Assembly: GCF_042652345.1 (NCBI RefSeq)
Contig: NZ_JBHSJJ010000005.1
Location: forward strand, 248,001-312,000
Direction of reading: 5' to 3'
Source: Negadavirga shengliensis
GTDB lineage: Bacteria > Bacteroidota > Bacteroidia > Cytophagales > Cyclobacteriaceae
Length of the DNA stretch: 64,000 nucleotides
The notes beneath the pieces were generated by a model. The model saw only the letters and a list, made by a program, of their open reading frames with translations. It searched no databases and was not told where the DNA came from. Positions within the stretch are counted from its first letter, which is position 1. Each line of letters opens with the position of its first letter. Positions 36,388 to 45,588 of this stretch are shown here, one piece after another. A program made the position numbers and the translations under genes.

Positions 36388-39300
36388 ATGGGAAAAGTTT
36401 TACTTTTTGGAATCTTGTTAATGGTCTCATTTTTAAAAACCATTGGAGAGACGTATGCTTCACCGGGGATGCTTCCGGGTTTTCTTACTTCTCCCAGGTT
36501 GTTGGTCCAGGTACCGGCTCCCCTATTTTCTCCCGACCCGGGATGGTACAGCAGTGATTTGGATGTGCTCATACAGACGGAGGATCCGTCGGCGACCATT
36601 TTGTATACACTTGACGGCTCTGAGCCAAGCCTGGAAAATATAGAAGAATCTGTGTCTTATCTGGTGAATTATTTCCATCACCAGGAATGGACTGAGAGTC
36701 AGAATATACCCCGAAATAATATCACATATATTTATAGCGACCCTGTACATGTAAACAACAGAACTTCGGAAAACAACGATCTTTCGGAGATCATCACGAG
36801 TTATGATACCTCATTTGGAATTTATTGGAGAAAACCCACGGAGAAAACTTTCAAAGGTCAGGTAATTAAAGCCAAAGTGATCAAGGAGGGCGAGGAGAGT
36901 GAGACGGTGACGGCGACCTACTTTGTGCATCCGGAGCAAAGTGCCCGGTATTCGTTACCCGTCCTGTCCATTTCTACTGATGCTGAAAATCTATTTGGTT
37001 ATGAAAAAGGCATTTATGTACAGGGCAAAACTTATTTTGATGCGGGAGGGACTCCAAGTAATTATGTGGACTATGCGAACTTTGGAAAAAGGGGCATAGA
37101 ATGGGAACGGCCGGTCCATGCAGAATTCTTCAGTACGGAAGGAGAATTGGAATTTTCCCAAAACTTGGGGATGAGGATTCATGGGGGAGGGTCAAGGTCA
37201 CGTCCCATGAAAGGGTTTCGGCTGTATGCCCGGAACGATTACGACGAACAAAATTCCATGGTTTATCCTTTTTTTCAAGGGGGAACTGATATCTATGGAG
37301 CGCCCATGGATGACCATAAGCACTTGCTGGTGAGGATGGGAGGGGACTTAATGGATGTTTTTTCTGATGCTGCCACTCACAGGATCATGCAGCCTGCCAA
37401 AGTCGAGGTGCAGCGTTCCCTGCCTGTTGTCCATTTTTTTAATGGAGAATATTGGGGGGTAGCCAATATCAGAGATAGAACAAACGATCATTTTCTTTCC
37501 AAAAAATACCTTATTGAGAGAGATAACCTGGTGATATTGGCGGCGCCTTGGGGCCAGGGAAACAGCAGTCAGGTGGAGACAGATAATCCTGAGGACATAC
37601 TTCTGTACAGAGCGCTGTACAATCACGTGACAGGGAGGGATATGTCGGAGGCCGAAAACTACAAAACGTTTGAGGACAGGGTGGATGTACTAAGTTACAT
37701 TGATTATAATGTCCTTTTTATTTACCTGAGCAATTCCGACTGGTACGGAGAAAAACATTTTAACTATTGGAGGGTGAAAAACCCTAATGACCGCCCTTAT
37801 CAGGATGGGAAATGGCGGTTTATGGTATGGGATTTTGACGCTGCACCCCATGGCGGACCGGAGTTTGATATGTTGATTAATTTTATCCATCCTGAGGGTG
37901 GGGGGAATCAGTTTGCATCGGGCGATCCGGAGAAAACTGCGATGTTAAGGAGCCTTTTGCAAAATGAGGAGTTCAAGCATCTTTTTTTAAACCGGTTTGC
38001 AGATCATATCAATACGATTTTCAGGCCCGAGCGCATGGAGCCGATACTTAGGGACACTTACGAAAAAGTGCGGTCAGAGTTGGAGGAGCATGAAAGGAGG
38101 TGGCATTATCAGTGGGCAACGGAGCAGAAATTGAACAATTATATACATTTTGCCCACCATCGGCCCAGCCACCAGTTCCAGCAGCTTTGTAGTTATTTTA
38201 ACATCCCGGGAACCTTGAAGGTCACGGCAAATGTAAATGATCCGGGAGCAGGCTCGATACGGATCAATACCGTAGCGCTCAATTCCGAAACAGCTGGCGT
38301 AGGAGAAGCTCCTTATCCATGGAACGGGATTTATTTTAAGGATGTCCCCATAAAATTGGCCGCAAACCCCCATTCCGGATATGAATTTGATCATTGGCTT
38401 ATCAATGGGGTACCTACCGAGGAAAAGGAGCCGGAAGTTACATTTTCAGAAGATTTCACGGTAGAGGTATTTTTCAGGGAAAAAGAAGAAAAAGACCATC
38501 AGCTGATCCATTTCTGGCTGTTTGATACCAAAGTTCCAAACGATACCCCTTTAAGTCAGGTCCATCCCCATTACAACCGCTTGCCGCTAGTACCTTTAGG
38601 TGAATTGATTTTTCACCCTGCTGTTTCCGATTATCCGCCGGAAGAAGGAACAGAAGGCATCATGGACAGGGTAAATGATCCTACCGCAGTTAATTACAGG
38701 GAGGAAGCCAACAGCGGTATTCCTTTTGCGGACGCTGAAATGAGAGGAATAAGGGTTAGAAATCCTTTGCAGGTGGTAGAGAATGGGGAAATTCGAAAAG
38801 GCATGCTAGAATTAAAAATACCTTCCTCGTTTCACACCGATATAAAGCTTACCTTAGCGGTTTCCAGGACGAATAACGGTCCTTCTGTCATGCGTTGGGA
38901 ATATTTCAACAGCAATAATGGTGACTGGACAACCGAAGGATTGGCTGAAAACACCATTCAGCTTGCCGAAAATTATCAATTGTTGACCATTGACTTAAGT
39001 GAAATAACGGAAGCCAATGACAATTCCGACCTTGCCATCCGGTTTTCATTCGATGGCAGCACCGTCACGGGAAACAGTGGAAACGCGAGGTTCAACAACA
39101 TTGCCGTGGAGGGGGTACCAATGAGGGATGAAATAATTACCGGTCTTCCTGACCATTTGAATAAAGAGAAAAAGTCGCTGATAAATCGAATTTATCCCAA
39201 CCCTACCCCTTCGGGCTTGAAAATTGATTTCAGTGAGGGATGGGAAAATATTAATGGTTTTGAAATTATCAATTCGCAAGGAGTTATCGTCAATAAGTTT

Positions 39301-39417
39301 GGCAAAGTGCCGGACCAAAGCATTTCGGTAGCATTGGATGGCTTACCGGCAGGCGCATACAGCATCAAGATCACGACTTCACAGCATATGGAAGTGTTGC
39401 GGTTTATCAAGCATTAA
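36388..39417 (+). CDS. T9SS-secreted CotH kinase family protein
   Basis: 1009 residues from the ATG at 36388; a TTG at 36361 is rejected because the signal peptide starts here. Order: signal peptide; chitobiase-type C-terminal-like domain (~45-190, ATILYTLDGSEPS); CotH kinase (~200-600) with MRIHGGGSRSRPMKGFRL near 262 and the catalytic-type VWDFDAA near 480; a divergent InlB repeat (~620-700, NPHSGYEFDHW); a sugar-binding-like region; and a T9SS type A sorting domain (IYPNPTPSG near 934). CotH proteins are atypical kinases; Bacillus CotH phosphorylates spore-coat proteins. Here it is probably exported to the surface by T9SS. It precedes DUF4956 by 14 bases. Confidence 0.85.
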   Translation: MGKVLLFGILLMVSFLKTIGETYASPGMLPGFLTSPRLLVQVPAPLFSPDPGWYSSDLDVLIQTEDPSATILYTLDGSEPSLENIEESVSYLVNYFHHQEWTESQNIPRNNITYIYSDPVHVNNRTSENNDLSEIITSYDTSFGIYWRKPTEKTFKGQVIKAKVIKEGEESETVTATYFVHPEQSARYSLPVLSISTDAENLFGYEKGIYVQGKTYFDAGGTPSNYVDYANFGKRGIEWERPVHAEFFSTEGELEFSQNLGMRIHGGGSRSRPMKGFRLYARNDYDEQNSMVYPFFQGGTDIYGAPMDDHKHLLVRMGGDLMDVFSDAATHRIMQPAKVEVQRSLPVVHFFNGEYWGVANIRDRTNDHFLSKKYLIERDNLVILAAPWGQGNSSQVETDNPEDILLYRALYNHVTGRDMSEAENYKTFEDRVDVLSYIDYNVLFIYLSNSDWYGEKHFNYWRVKNPNDRPYQDGKWRFMVWDFDAAPHGGPEFDMLINFIHPEGGGNQFASGDPEKTAMLRSLLQNEEFKHLFLNRFADHINTIFRPERMEPILRDTYEKVRSELEEHERRWHYQWATEQKLNNYIHFAHHRPSHQFQQLCSYFNIPGTLKVTANVNDPGAGSIRINTVALNSETAGVGEAPYPWNGIYFKDVPIKLAANPHSGYEFDHWLINGVPTEEKEPEVTFSEDFTVEVFFREKEEKDHQLIHFWLFDTKVPNDTPLSQVHPHYNRLPLVPLGELIFHPAVSDYPPEEGTEGIMDRVNDPTAVNYREEANSGIPFADAEMRGIRVRNPLQVVENGEIRKGMLELKIPSSFHTDIKLTLAVSRTNNGPSVMRWEYFNSNNGDWTTEGLAENTIQLAENYQLLTIDLSEITEANDNSDLAIRFSFDGSTVTGNSGNARFNNIAVEGVPMRDEIITGLPDHLNKEKKSLINRIYPNPTPSGLKIDFSEGWENINGFEIINSQGVIVNKFGKVPDQSISVALDGLPAGAYSIKITTSQHMEVLRFIKH

Positions 39418-39431
39418 AGCGATATTACTTA

Positions 39432-40124
39432 ATGGACTATTTTAGTTTACACACATCGGGGGAATTTCCGGCATTTTTCACTGTGTTGTACACAGTGCTT
39501 TTTGCCTTTTCTTTGGCCATACTCATCGCTTTTACCTATTACCTTACCACTCCTCTTTCAGGTTATAGTGCTCCTTTCATACAGGCATTGGTTTTGAGTC
39601 CCATAGTAGCCATTATGGTAATTCAAGCGATTGGAGACAGTGTGGCTATAGGTTTAGGTATGTTGGGGGCCTTGGCCATCATACGCTTCAGGACCAATTT
39701 CCGAAACCCGAGAAATATTATATTTTTATTCGCGTCGTTGGCGATCGGCATTGCATGTGGGGTATATGGTTACGCCATAGCGATAGTAGGCACGCTGTTT
39801 TTCTGTATGGCGGCTTTTGCCCTTCATTTTACCTATTTCGGCAGAAAATACATGCCTTCTGCCCTTGTCAGGATCAGTTATGAGGGGGATATGGAGCAAA
39901 AAAACAAAGTGGAAAAAGTACTGGGAGATTGGTGTCATGGTGTTTCTTTGATGAACATCAGACATACCAGGCCGGTGGATAAAGAGAGAAGGGTGCAACT
40001 GGAATACCAGATCCGGATGAAATCGCAAAATGAAGAGGTTAACCTGCTCTTTGAGTTGGAAAAGCTCACCCCTTCATTGACGGCAAGAATTGAATATGAA
40101 GACACGAATGAAAACTTTAATTGA
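39432..40124 (+). CDS. DUF4956 polytopic membrane protein
   Basis: 230 residues. The N-terminal 135 contain four to five hydrophobic segments (~16-38, 47-67, ~95-133), with conserved RFRTNFRNPRN at 85-95, characteristic of DUF4956. The C-terminal ~90 residues are soluble and charged (GDMEQKNKVEKVLGDW), probably cytoplasmic. Function is unknown; in many bacteria DUF4956 genes neighbour CotH kinase and VTC-type polyphosphate polymerase genes (family knowledge). It is 14 bases after cotH and 2 bases before the HlyD gene. It is the only polytopic inner-membrane protein of this locus. Confidence 0.83.
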   Translation: MDYFSLHTSGEFPAFFTVLYTVLFAFSLAILIAFTYYLTTPLSGYSAPFIQALVLSPIVAIMVIQAIGDSVAIGLGMLGALAIIRFRTNFRNPRNIIFLFASLAIGIACGVYGYAIAIVGTLFFCMAAFALHFTYFGRKYMPSALVRISYEGDMEQKNKVEKVLGDWCHGVSLMNIRHTRPVDKERRVQLEYQIRMKSQNEEVNLLFELEKLTPSLTARIEYEDTNENFN

Positions 40125-40126
40125 AG

Positions 40127-41131
40127 ATGAAAAAATTTGGTTACCTGCTCTTATTGTGGCTAGTCGCGGTGGGCTTTCTTATTTTCTTTAATTTTCAAAA
40201 CATACAATCCAATTCGGCTTTTTTGGGAGTAGCTGAGAAGGACGAGAAAATTATCAGTTATGGAGAGGTCGTGGAGGTAAAAGAGATATTGGTGGTAAGC
40301 GGGGAGTACGTTTCACAGGGCCAGAAAATTTTGGAGGTGAGTAGTCCCGAACTGGAATTGAGGATCAGGGATTATACGGATAGGTTAATGGAAATACAGG
40401 CTTTGGAAATGCATTCGACACTGGAAATTAAGTCCCAGATTTCCCAATTGGAAGCCGAGATACTCGCTAAGGAAGCAGAACTGACCTACGAAATCCGCCA
40501 ATTGGAAACGCAATATGGGATCAATAAGGATCTGACAAGCGATCTGAGGAGTTTGGCATCTATCCAAACTGATTTTCAGACCGTCAACCCCACAGCCATC
40601 CGTATGGAAGCATTGCGTGAGGACCTGAAACTGCTGACCGATCCCATGAAAGTCAGGATAGACCAATTAGAGGCCCAACTGGAATCGGAGGAAAGTCCCT
40701 ATAAAGTACAGATAAAAAACATCATGGGGGAACTGGAGAAACTCCGGCTCGAACAGAAAAAGTTCAACGTATATGCGGCCTATGACGGAGTGATCGGGTC
40801 GGTTACTATCAAACCTGGAGATATTATTGCTCCCCATATGCCCATTTTGTCAGTAGACTCCCATGCCCCTTCTTATGTCAACGGATTCATCCACGAGAAC
40901 AGTTACCAGGAGATCGCTGTCAGTGATAGAATAGAGGTAGCCAGTGACTGGAACAGGAGCAAGAAAGCCGTGGGTGAAGTCGTGGGAATTGGATCAAAGA
41001 TCACTGAATATCCGGAGAGATTGAGGAAAAACATGGAAGTAAGATTGTGGGGAAGAGAGGTTCAGATCAAGATACCGGAAGACAACCTTTTTTTGCAGGG
41101 GGAGAAGGTCACGTTGAGAAAAATGAATTGA
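40127..41131 (+). CDS. HlyD-family periplasmic adaptor protein
   Basis: 334 residues from the ATG at 40127, 2 bases after the DUF4956 stop; a TTG at 40121 is less likely. One N-terminal membrane helix (~5-22) is followed by half of a lipoyl/barrel-sandwich domain (VVEVKEILVVSGEYVSQGQKILEVSS), a long coiled coil (~90-210, with LEMHSTLEIKSQISQLEAEILAKEAELTYE-type heptads), the second lipoyl half (YAAYDGVIGSVTIKPGDI) and a beta-barrel (VNGFIHENSYQEIAVSDRIEV). This is the classic membrane-fusion adaptor linking an inner-membrane pump to TolC. Its usual ABC or RND partner is missing here. Confidence 0.87.
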   Translation: MKKFGYLLLLWLVAVGFLIFFNFQNIQSNSAFLGVAEKDEKIISYGEVVEVKEILVVSGEYVSQGQKILEVSSPELELRIRDYTDRLMEIQALEMHSTLEIKSQISQLEAEILAKEAELTYEIRQLETQYGINKDLTSDLRSLASIQTDFQTVNPTAIRMEALREDLKLLTDPMKVRIDQLEAQLESEESPYKVQIKNIMGELEKLRLEQKKFNVYAAYDGVIGSVTIKPGDIIAPHMPILSVDSHAPSYVNGFIHENSYQEIAVSDRIEVASDWNRSKKAVGEVVGIGSKITEYPERLRKNMEVRLWGREVQIKIPEDNLFLQGEKVTLRKMN

Positions 41132-41133
41132 TA

Positions 41134-42378
41134 ATGGGAATATTGTATGTGTTGGCATTCTGGACCGGAGTCATGCAGGACAGCCTTATTGTCACTTCTG
41201 GTGCCGTTTTAGCCACCGCTTTTGAAGATGAGTCATATGTTTCACTTGGAGAGCGCATTGATTATTACCAACGGAACAGCCATCATGTCAGTTACCTGGA
41301 TCATATGGAGCTGCGGACGCGAACCCGTAACTTCAATCCCAGAGAGCAAATGTACAGGTTCAGGACTTACACCAATTCGCCCTCTGAAAGAAAATACAGC
41401 CGGGAATATCTAAACACCTCCTTTTTGGAACAAGAGCTTGAGAAAAAGGACAGGCTGAACAAGCTGATAAAACAAAGGTACCATTTAATAGCCCGGAAAA
41501 TCAGTGACCAGAGGCAACTGGCAGTCATGATGGAGCTGGAGACCTTGTTCAAAGAAAGGAAGACCGTATTTGAAAGAAGCATATCCAATCTGGATTTTGA
41601 CTTTCAGGACCTGCTTAAAGCAGAGGAGGAATATGACCGCTTTGTGTTGGAGTTGATTGAACTGGAAAGGAGTACAAAACATCATGACCAGGAGCTTGGC
41701 GACTTGCTTGGGCTACAGGGACCATTGGCGGTTTCTGACGATGGTCTGGTGAGTGCCCCGGATATTGAGAATTTTTTAAAAAATGTCCAGTTTGACGTCG
41801 AGCAGGAAAATTTTTATTACGACAGAAAGCGGATAGATAAAGAGTTGGCAGAGTTGGATTTTTTGGAGAAAAGGGCCTCCCAGCGCAACCCGGTAAAATT
41901 TTTCGAAGCAAGTTACCGGGATGTTTTGGGGGCGGGGATCGAGAGAGCCTTGGCAGTGGGGATAGGTTTCAGGATACCGGTGGGCTCAGCGGGAAAGGGC
42001 AGCCTGATAGACCGGCAGTTCAGGATCATGAAGGAAGAAAGCATGCTCAAAGAAACTTCACTGATCCTGGAGGAGGAGATAAGTCAGAAAATCCATGTAC
42101 TGGAAACGCTTCTGAAAAAATATAATACCTTATCTGGGATGATTGAGGGCAATACACAGCAAAGATCTTTGGAAAAATACCGATCCATTGAAGGACTTTC
42201 CCCTTTGATCCTGCTTAAGGTAAAGGAAAATATTCTATTAAAGCAACAAATGGCTATAGCGCTGGAAAAGGAAATTTTAACCGAATATATCGAACTGTTG
42301 GATCTCTCCGGTTGGTTGGTTAAAGAACCTTTTGTCAATTATTTTTCTTCATCAGAACTGTTGCTTATTCAGCATTAA
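41134..42378 (+). CDS. TolC-like outer-membrane efflux protein
   Basis: 414 residues from the ATG at 41134, 2 bases after the HlyD stop; the frame extends upstream inside hlyD but is rejected. A short hydrophobic leader (GILYVLAFWTGVM) is followed by long, heptad-rich alpha helices (LEQELEKKDRLNKLIKQRYH, DFQDLLKAEEEYDRFVLELIELE) and two strand-like segments (AVGIGFRIPVGS), as in a TolC trimer protomer. The leader is weaker than a typical signal peptide. It completes a DUF4956-HlyD-TolC set. Its stop overlaps, by 3 bases, the stop of the convergent TonB receptor gene. Confidence 0.75.
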   Translation: MGILYVLAFWTGVMQDSLIVTSGAVLATAFEDESYVSLGERIDYYQRNSHHVSYLDHMELRTRTRNFNPREQMYRFRTYTNSPSERKYSREYLNTSFLEQELEKKDRLNKLIKQRYHLIARKISDQRQLAVMMELETLFKERKTVFERSISNLDFDFQDLLKAEEEYDRFVLELIELERSTKHHDQELGDLLGLQGPLAVSDDGLVSAPDIENFLKNVQFDVEQENFYYDRKRIDKELAELDFLEKRASQRNPVKFFEASYRDVLGAGIERALAVGIGFRIPVGSAGKGSLIDRQFRIMKEESMLKETSLILEEEISQKIHVLETLLKKYNTLSGMIEGNTQQRSLEKYRSIEGLSPLILLKVKENILLKQQMAIALEKEILTEYIELLDLSGWLVKEPFVNYFSSSELLLIQH

Positions 42379-44777
42379 AACTCCACAATCAAACCAACCG
42401 TAGGCAATATGGTGCCGGCAGGGTTGGCTACTTGCCGGAGCAAATACCGGCTGGGATCATTGGGGTCCGGTTGGATGCTCCCATTATCCGCGCGCTGTGG
42501 AACCAGGATATCCGGTTGCTCCGCTCGAAAATTATAAGCATTTTGTATATCAAAATACCAGTTAAGGTTCCAGCGGTTAAAGAAATATTTTTTGTCTATC
42601 CTGAAATCCAATTGGTGAAAACTGTTGAGCCGGAGGGCATTGATGCGGTTGAAATTGAATATGCCTTGGTTGAACACATCCCAGTTTGATCTCAGTGAGG
42701 ACAGTTCCAAATCAAAAGGCGTATAAGGGGTTCCGCCCAAAAAGCGCCACCGGGCACCTATTTCCCAGTCTTTTTTAAGCCTCTTTCCTGCTGTAAGACT
42801 GACAATAAAGCGGTTGTCCCAAGAGGAAGGAATGAAGCCATCGGTATTCGGGTTGGTGAATTCGCTGCGTACCAGGGTCATTGCGGCAATGCCGTAAAAA
42901 TTATTATATAATTTTTGTTGGGCAAGCAGTTCGAGCCCGAATGCCCTGCCTTCCGCATCTGATCTTACGGGTTCATTGCCTATGACCCCGAAGTCTGCGC
43001 CGAGGTTGGCCAATGCAATCCCGTTCCTGACAGAAGTTGGGTAGTTTTGGTAACGTTTATAAAATAATTCCGCTGAGAATTTCCTGTTTCTTTCCGGAAC
43101 CTGAAATTCCATTCCGGAAATAAAATGGGTGGACCGGATGAAACGCACATCGTTTTCCTGATTGATGTAGTTGCCCTCATTGTTTTGAAAACCCAACACC
43201 GTGTAAGGTGGTTTCTGATAGTAAATACCCGCATTGGCTGTCCAGAAAAGGTTGTCGGAGACCTGATAGCTGGTGGAGATCCGGGGGCTGATTTGATTCA
43301 GCGGATTGGCTGCGGTGTTGGCAAAATCGCTGCCGTCCATCCTGACTCCCCCTGACACCAATAACTTCTCATTCAACCATTTTTTGCTTATCTGAACAAA
43401 TCCTCCGTAGGAATTGAACAGTGAGACAGAGGAAATATTCAGTTCTTGCCCATCCTGGGTCAACACCTGTCGGTCAAAATTCTGAATATGGTATCGGCTA
43501 AACTCGTAATTCACACCATATTGTAGGGTAGTGTTTTTTTTGAAAATGTTGTTTTCTGCTCTGAATTTATTTTCGCTTTCCTGGCTCAGATAATCAAACA
43601 GAAGGTTTTGCGGATCAGAATCGTCATTTTGTGCATATTTAAAGGCCCGGTTATTCAGCATGTTCCGGCTCAATATGAATGTCCAATAGCCATTTTCCCG
43701 GAAACGCCTCAATTTCGCGCCCGTGGCATAGTTCCATTGAGAGGAAATAGGAAGGTTATCCAAAAGGTAAAGTCTGTTTTCCCTTTCCTCCTGATTTTCA
43801 TTGTCGGGAATATCAAAGTTCAGGACAAAGTCATCGATGGCCCCTACACCCAAAACAGTCAATTCGGTTTTATCGTTGATGTTGGTTTTTGTTTTAAAGG
43901 TAAAATCATGGAAGGTGGGAAGGAAGGGGAGCCCTAAAAGGCGGAAAAGTCCCTGAAGATACGATCTTCTGACCGAAAAGATATAAGTGGTTTTCTCTCC
44001 CAAGGGGCCTTCATTGGACAAAGTGAGTTCACTGGCACCTACCGTGACCTGGGTAAACATTTTGTCCCTTCTCCCATCTTTGAGCTGGAATTCAAAAAAA
44101 GAGCTGAGTGCGTTCATCCGGTGAGAGGGAAAAGCGCCGCTGATCACATCCACACTTTTGATGAGATTGACATTAAGGATACCCACCGGTCCACCACTGG
44201 AACCCTGTGTGGCAAAGTGATTGATGACGGGCACCTCGATTTCGTCTATAAAGAACTTGTTTTCATTGGGGGCTCCGCCTCTGATGATAATATCGTTTCG
44301 AAAACTCGCCGTGCTCGCCACGCCGGGTAAGGATTGGATTACCCGGCTGATATCCCTGTTGCCCCCCGGGTATCTTTCTATTTCGTTGGCATTGAGTTTT
44401 CTTGCTGACAAGGGGGTTTCCTCTGAGCGGGTGAATTCCGAAGCCACGACTATCTCTTCCAGATCGGCGGCATCTTCCTCCAGCTCAAAATCTACTTGGA
44501 CTGGCCTCGCCCTGGTCACCTGTATTTCATAAACCGTCTTGGGTTTGAATCCCACAAATGAAGCTTGTATGTTATAAAGTCCCGGATCCAAGCCGGTTAT
44601 GGCATACCTCCCGTTTTCATCCGTGACAGCTCCTTTTTCCAAGCCTTGGATGGCTACATTGGCGAATGGCACCGGCTGGTTATTGATGGCATTGGTAATC
44701 CTGCCGGTGACCGTACCTTCTTGGGCGGAGGAGACCGATGCACAAAAAAATAAAAGAGGGAGGAGTATGTTTTTCAT
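42375..44777 (-). CDS. TonB-dependent receptor with N-terminal CarboxypepD-like domain
   Basis: 800 residues from the ATG at 44775-44777 (signal peptide KNILLPLLFFCASVSSAQ); an upstream in-frame start is rejected. The carboxypeptidase regulatory-like domain is at ~20-105 (GTVTGRITNAINNQPVPFANVAIQ), then a TonB-box-like stretch (LEEIVVASEF), a plug (GVASTASFRNDIIIRGGAPNENKFF) and a C-terminal barrel. No SusD-like partner is present. It lies 71 bases downstream of crtW on the same strand; co-transcription with the carotenoid operon is possible, though this gap could hold its own promoter. Confidence 0.87.
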   Translation of the reverse strand: MKNILLPLLFFCASVSSAQEGTVTGRITNAINNQPVPFANVAIQGLEKGAVTDENGRYAITGLDPGLYNIQASFVGFKPKTVYEIQVTRARPVQVDFELEEDAADLEEIVVASEFTRSEETPLSARKLNANEIERYPGGNRDISRVIQSLPGVASTASFRNDIIIRGGAPNENKFFIDEIEVPVINHFATQGSSGGPVGILNVNLIKSVDVISGAFPSHRMNALSSFFEFQLKDGRRDKMFTQVTVGASELTLSNEGPLGEKTTYIFSVRRSYLQGLFRLLGLPFLPTFHDFTFKTKTNINDKTELTVLGVGAIDDFVLNFDIPDNENQEERENRLYLLDNLPISSQWNYATGAKLRRFRENGYWTFILSRNMLNNRAFKYAQNDDSDPQNLLFDYLSQESENKFRAENNIFKKNTTLQYGVNYEFSRYHIQNFDRQVLTQDGQELNISSVSLFNSYGGFVQISKKWLNEKLLVSGGVRMDGSDFANTAANPLNQISPRISTSYQVSDNLFWTANAGIYYQKPPYTVLGFQNNEGNYINQENDVRFIRSTHFISGMEFQVPERNRKFSAELFYKRYQNYPTSVRNGIALANLGADFGVIGNEPVRSDAEGRAFGLELLAQQKLYNNFYGIAAMTLVRSEFTNPNTDGFIPSSWDNRFIVSLTAGKRLKKDWEIGARWRFLGGTPYTPFDLELSSLRSNWDVFNQGIFNFNRINALRLNSFHQLDFRIDKKYFFNRWNLNWYFDIQNAYNFRAEQPDILVPQRADNGSIQPDPNDPSRYLLRQVANPAGTILPTVGLIVEF

Positions 44778-44848
44778 TGTTTTATGAGATGTACATTTCA
44801 ATAATCCAAACCAGCGAAAAATGTTTGTAAATGAACGTTTATTTTTTT

Positions 44849-45556
44849 CTAAAAGGAAGACTTTTCCTTAACCCTCCATAACTTCCACCAGGGGGTAGTG
44901 GGAGAGTCATGGTGTTCGTAATGGTAACCGAAGAAATAACAGGAGATGAATGCCCAAAGATGATTGCGTGAAAGGGATCGGGACCGGTGCTTGTTTGGGT
45001 TTTCTCCGCGGTGAGGAAGGTACGTGCCAAAATAGAAAAGCTGAAAGGTGGATAATACCGCTGGGAGTATCCAAAACAGGAGGAGGTTGTTTAGAGGAAA
45101 AATAAGCTTCAATAAATTAAAGGCTACCGCCATCAGCAAGAGCTGCCATATGTTGACATATGCCTTCATAAAACTGAAATACCAGAGGAAGAAATTGCCG
45201 GAATCGTGGTGATCAGGATCTTTGTCCGTGGCCACAAACCTGTGGTGCTCATGGTGTTTTCGAAATAACCTCCAGTAAAAATTAAACGAGAACAGGATGG
45301 CCGCCAGCCAGCCGAGGAAATGATTGGTGCGGGTATCCCGGGAAACCACCCCATGCATGGCATCATGTGCGGTGATAAAGAGTCCGGTATAAAGGTGGGT
45401 TTGCACCAAAACACCCAAATAGGTCAATGGATGGCCGAAATCAATTTCCCGATACAGGAGCAGCAGGAGGGAAAGGCCCCATGCTATGATGATCGCCAGG
45501 GCAATAAGGATTCCTCTGGCGGCAAGGTAGGCTGAAAAAAAGTTTTTATGGGCCAT
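44849..45556 (-). CDS. crtW: Beta-carotene ketolase CrtW
   Basis: Adds keto groups at C4/C4' of carotenoid beta-rings, giving echinenone and canthaxanthin. 235 residues, close to typical CrtW length, with several membrane helices. Three di-iron histidine motifs: HDAMH at 64-68, HHEHH at 101-105 and HYEHH at 212-216. The CrtW signature FGTYLPHRG is at ~176-184 and DSPTTPWWKL follows the last His box. These separate it from fatty-acid desaturases and CrtZ hydroxylases, though close fatty-acid desaturases remain a minor alternative. It is the last gene of the carotenoid operon, 32 bases after ispH. Confidence 0.88.
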   Translation of the reverse strand: MAHKNFFSAYLAARGILIALAIIIAWGLSLLLLLYREIDFGHPLTYLGVLVQTHLYTGLFITAHDAMHGVVSRDTRTNHFLGWLAAILFSFNFYWRLFRKHHEHHRFVATDKDPDHHDSGNFFLWYFSFMKAYVNIWQLLLMAVAFNLLKLIFPLNNLLLFWILPAVLSTFQLFYFGTYLPHRGENPNKHRSRSLSRNHLWAFISCYFFGYHYEHHDSPTTPWWKLWRVKEKSSF

Positions 45557-45588
45557 TTTTAAATGAAGCTATTCCGCGAGAGAATCAT

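Noticed and set aside
42375..42378. Overlapping convergent stop codons of the TolC-like and TonB receptor genes
   Set aside because: Compact packing of convergent genes is common. I see no terminator there but no further signal either.
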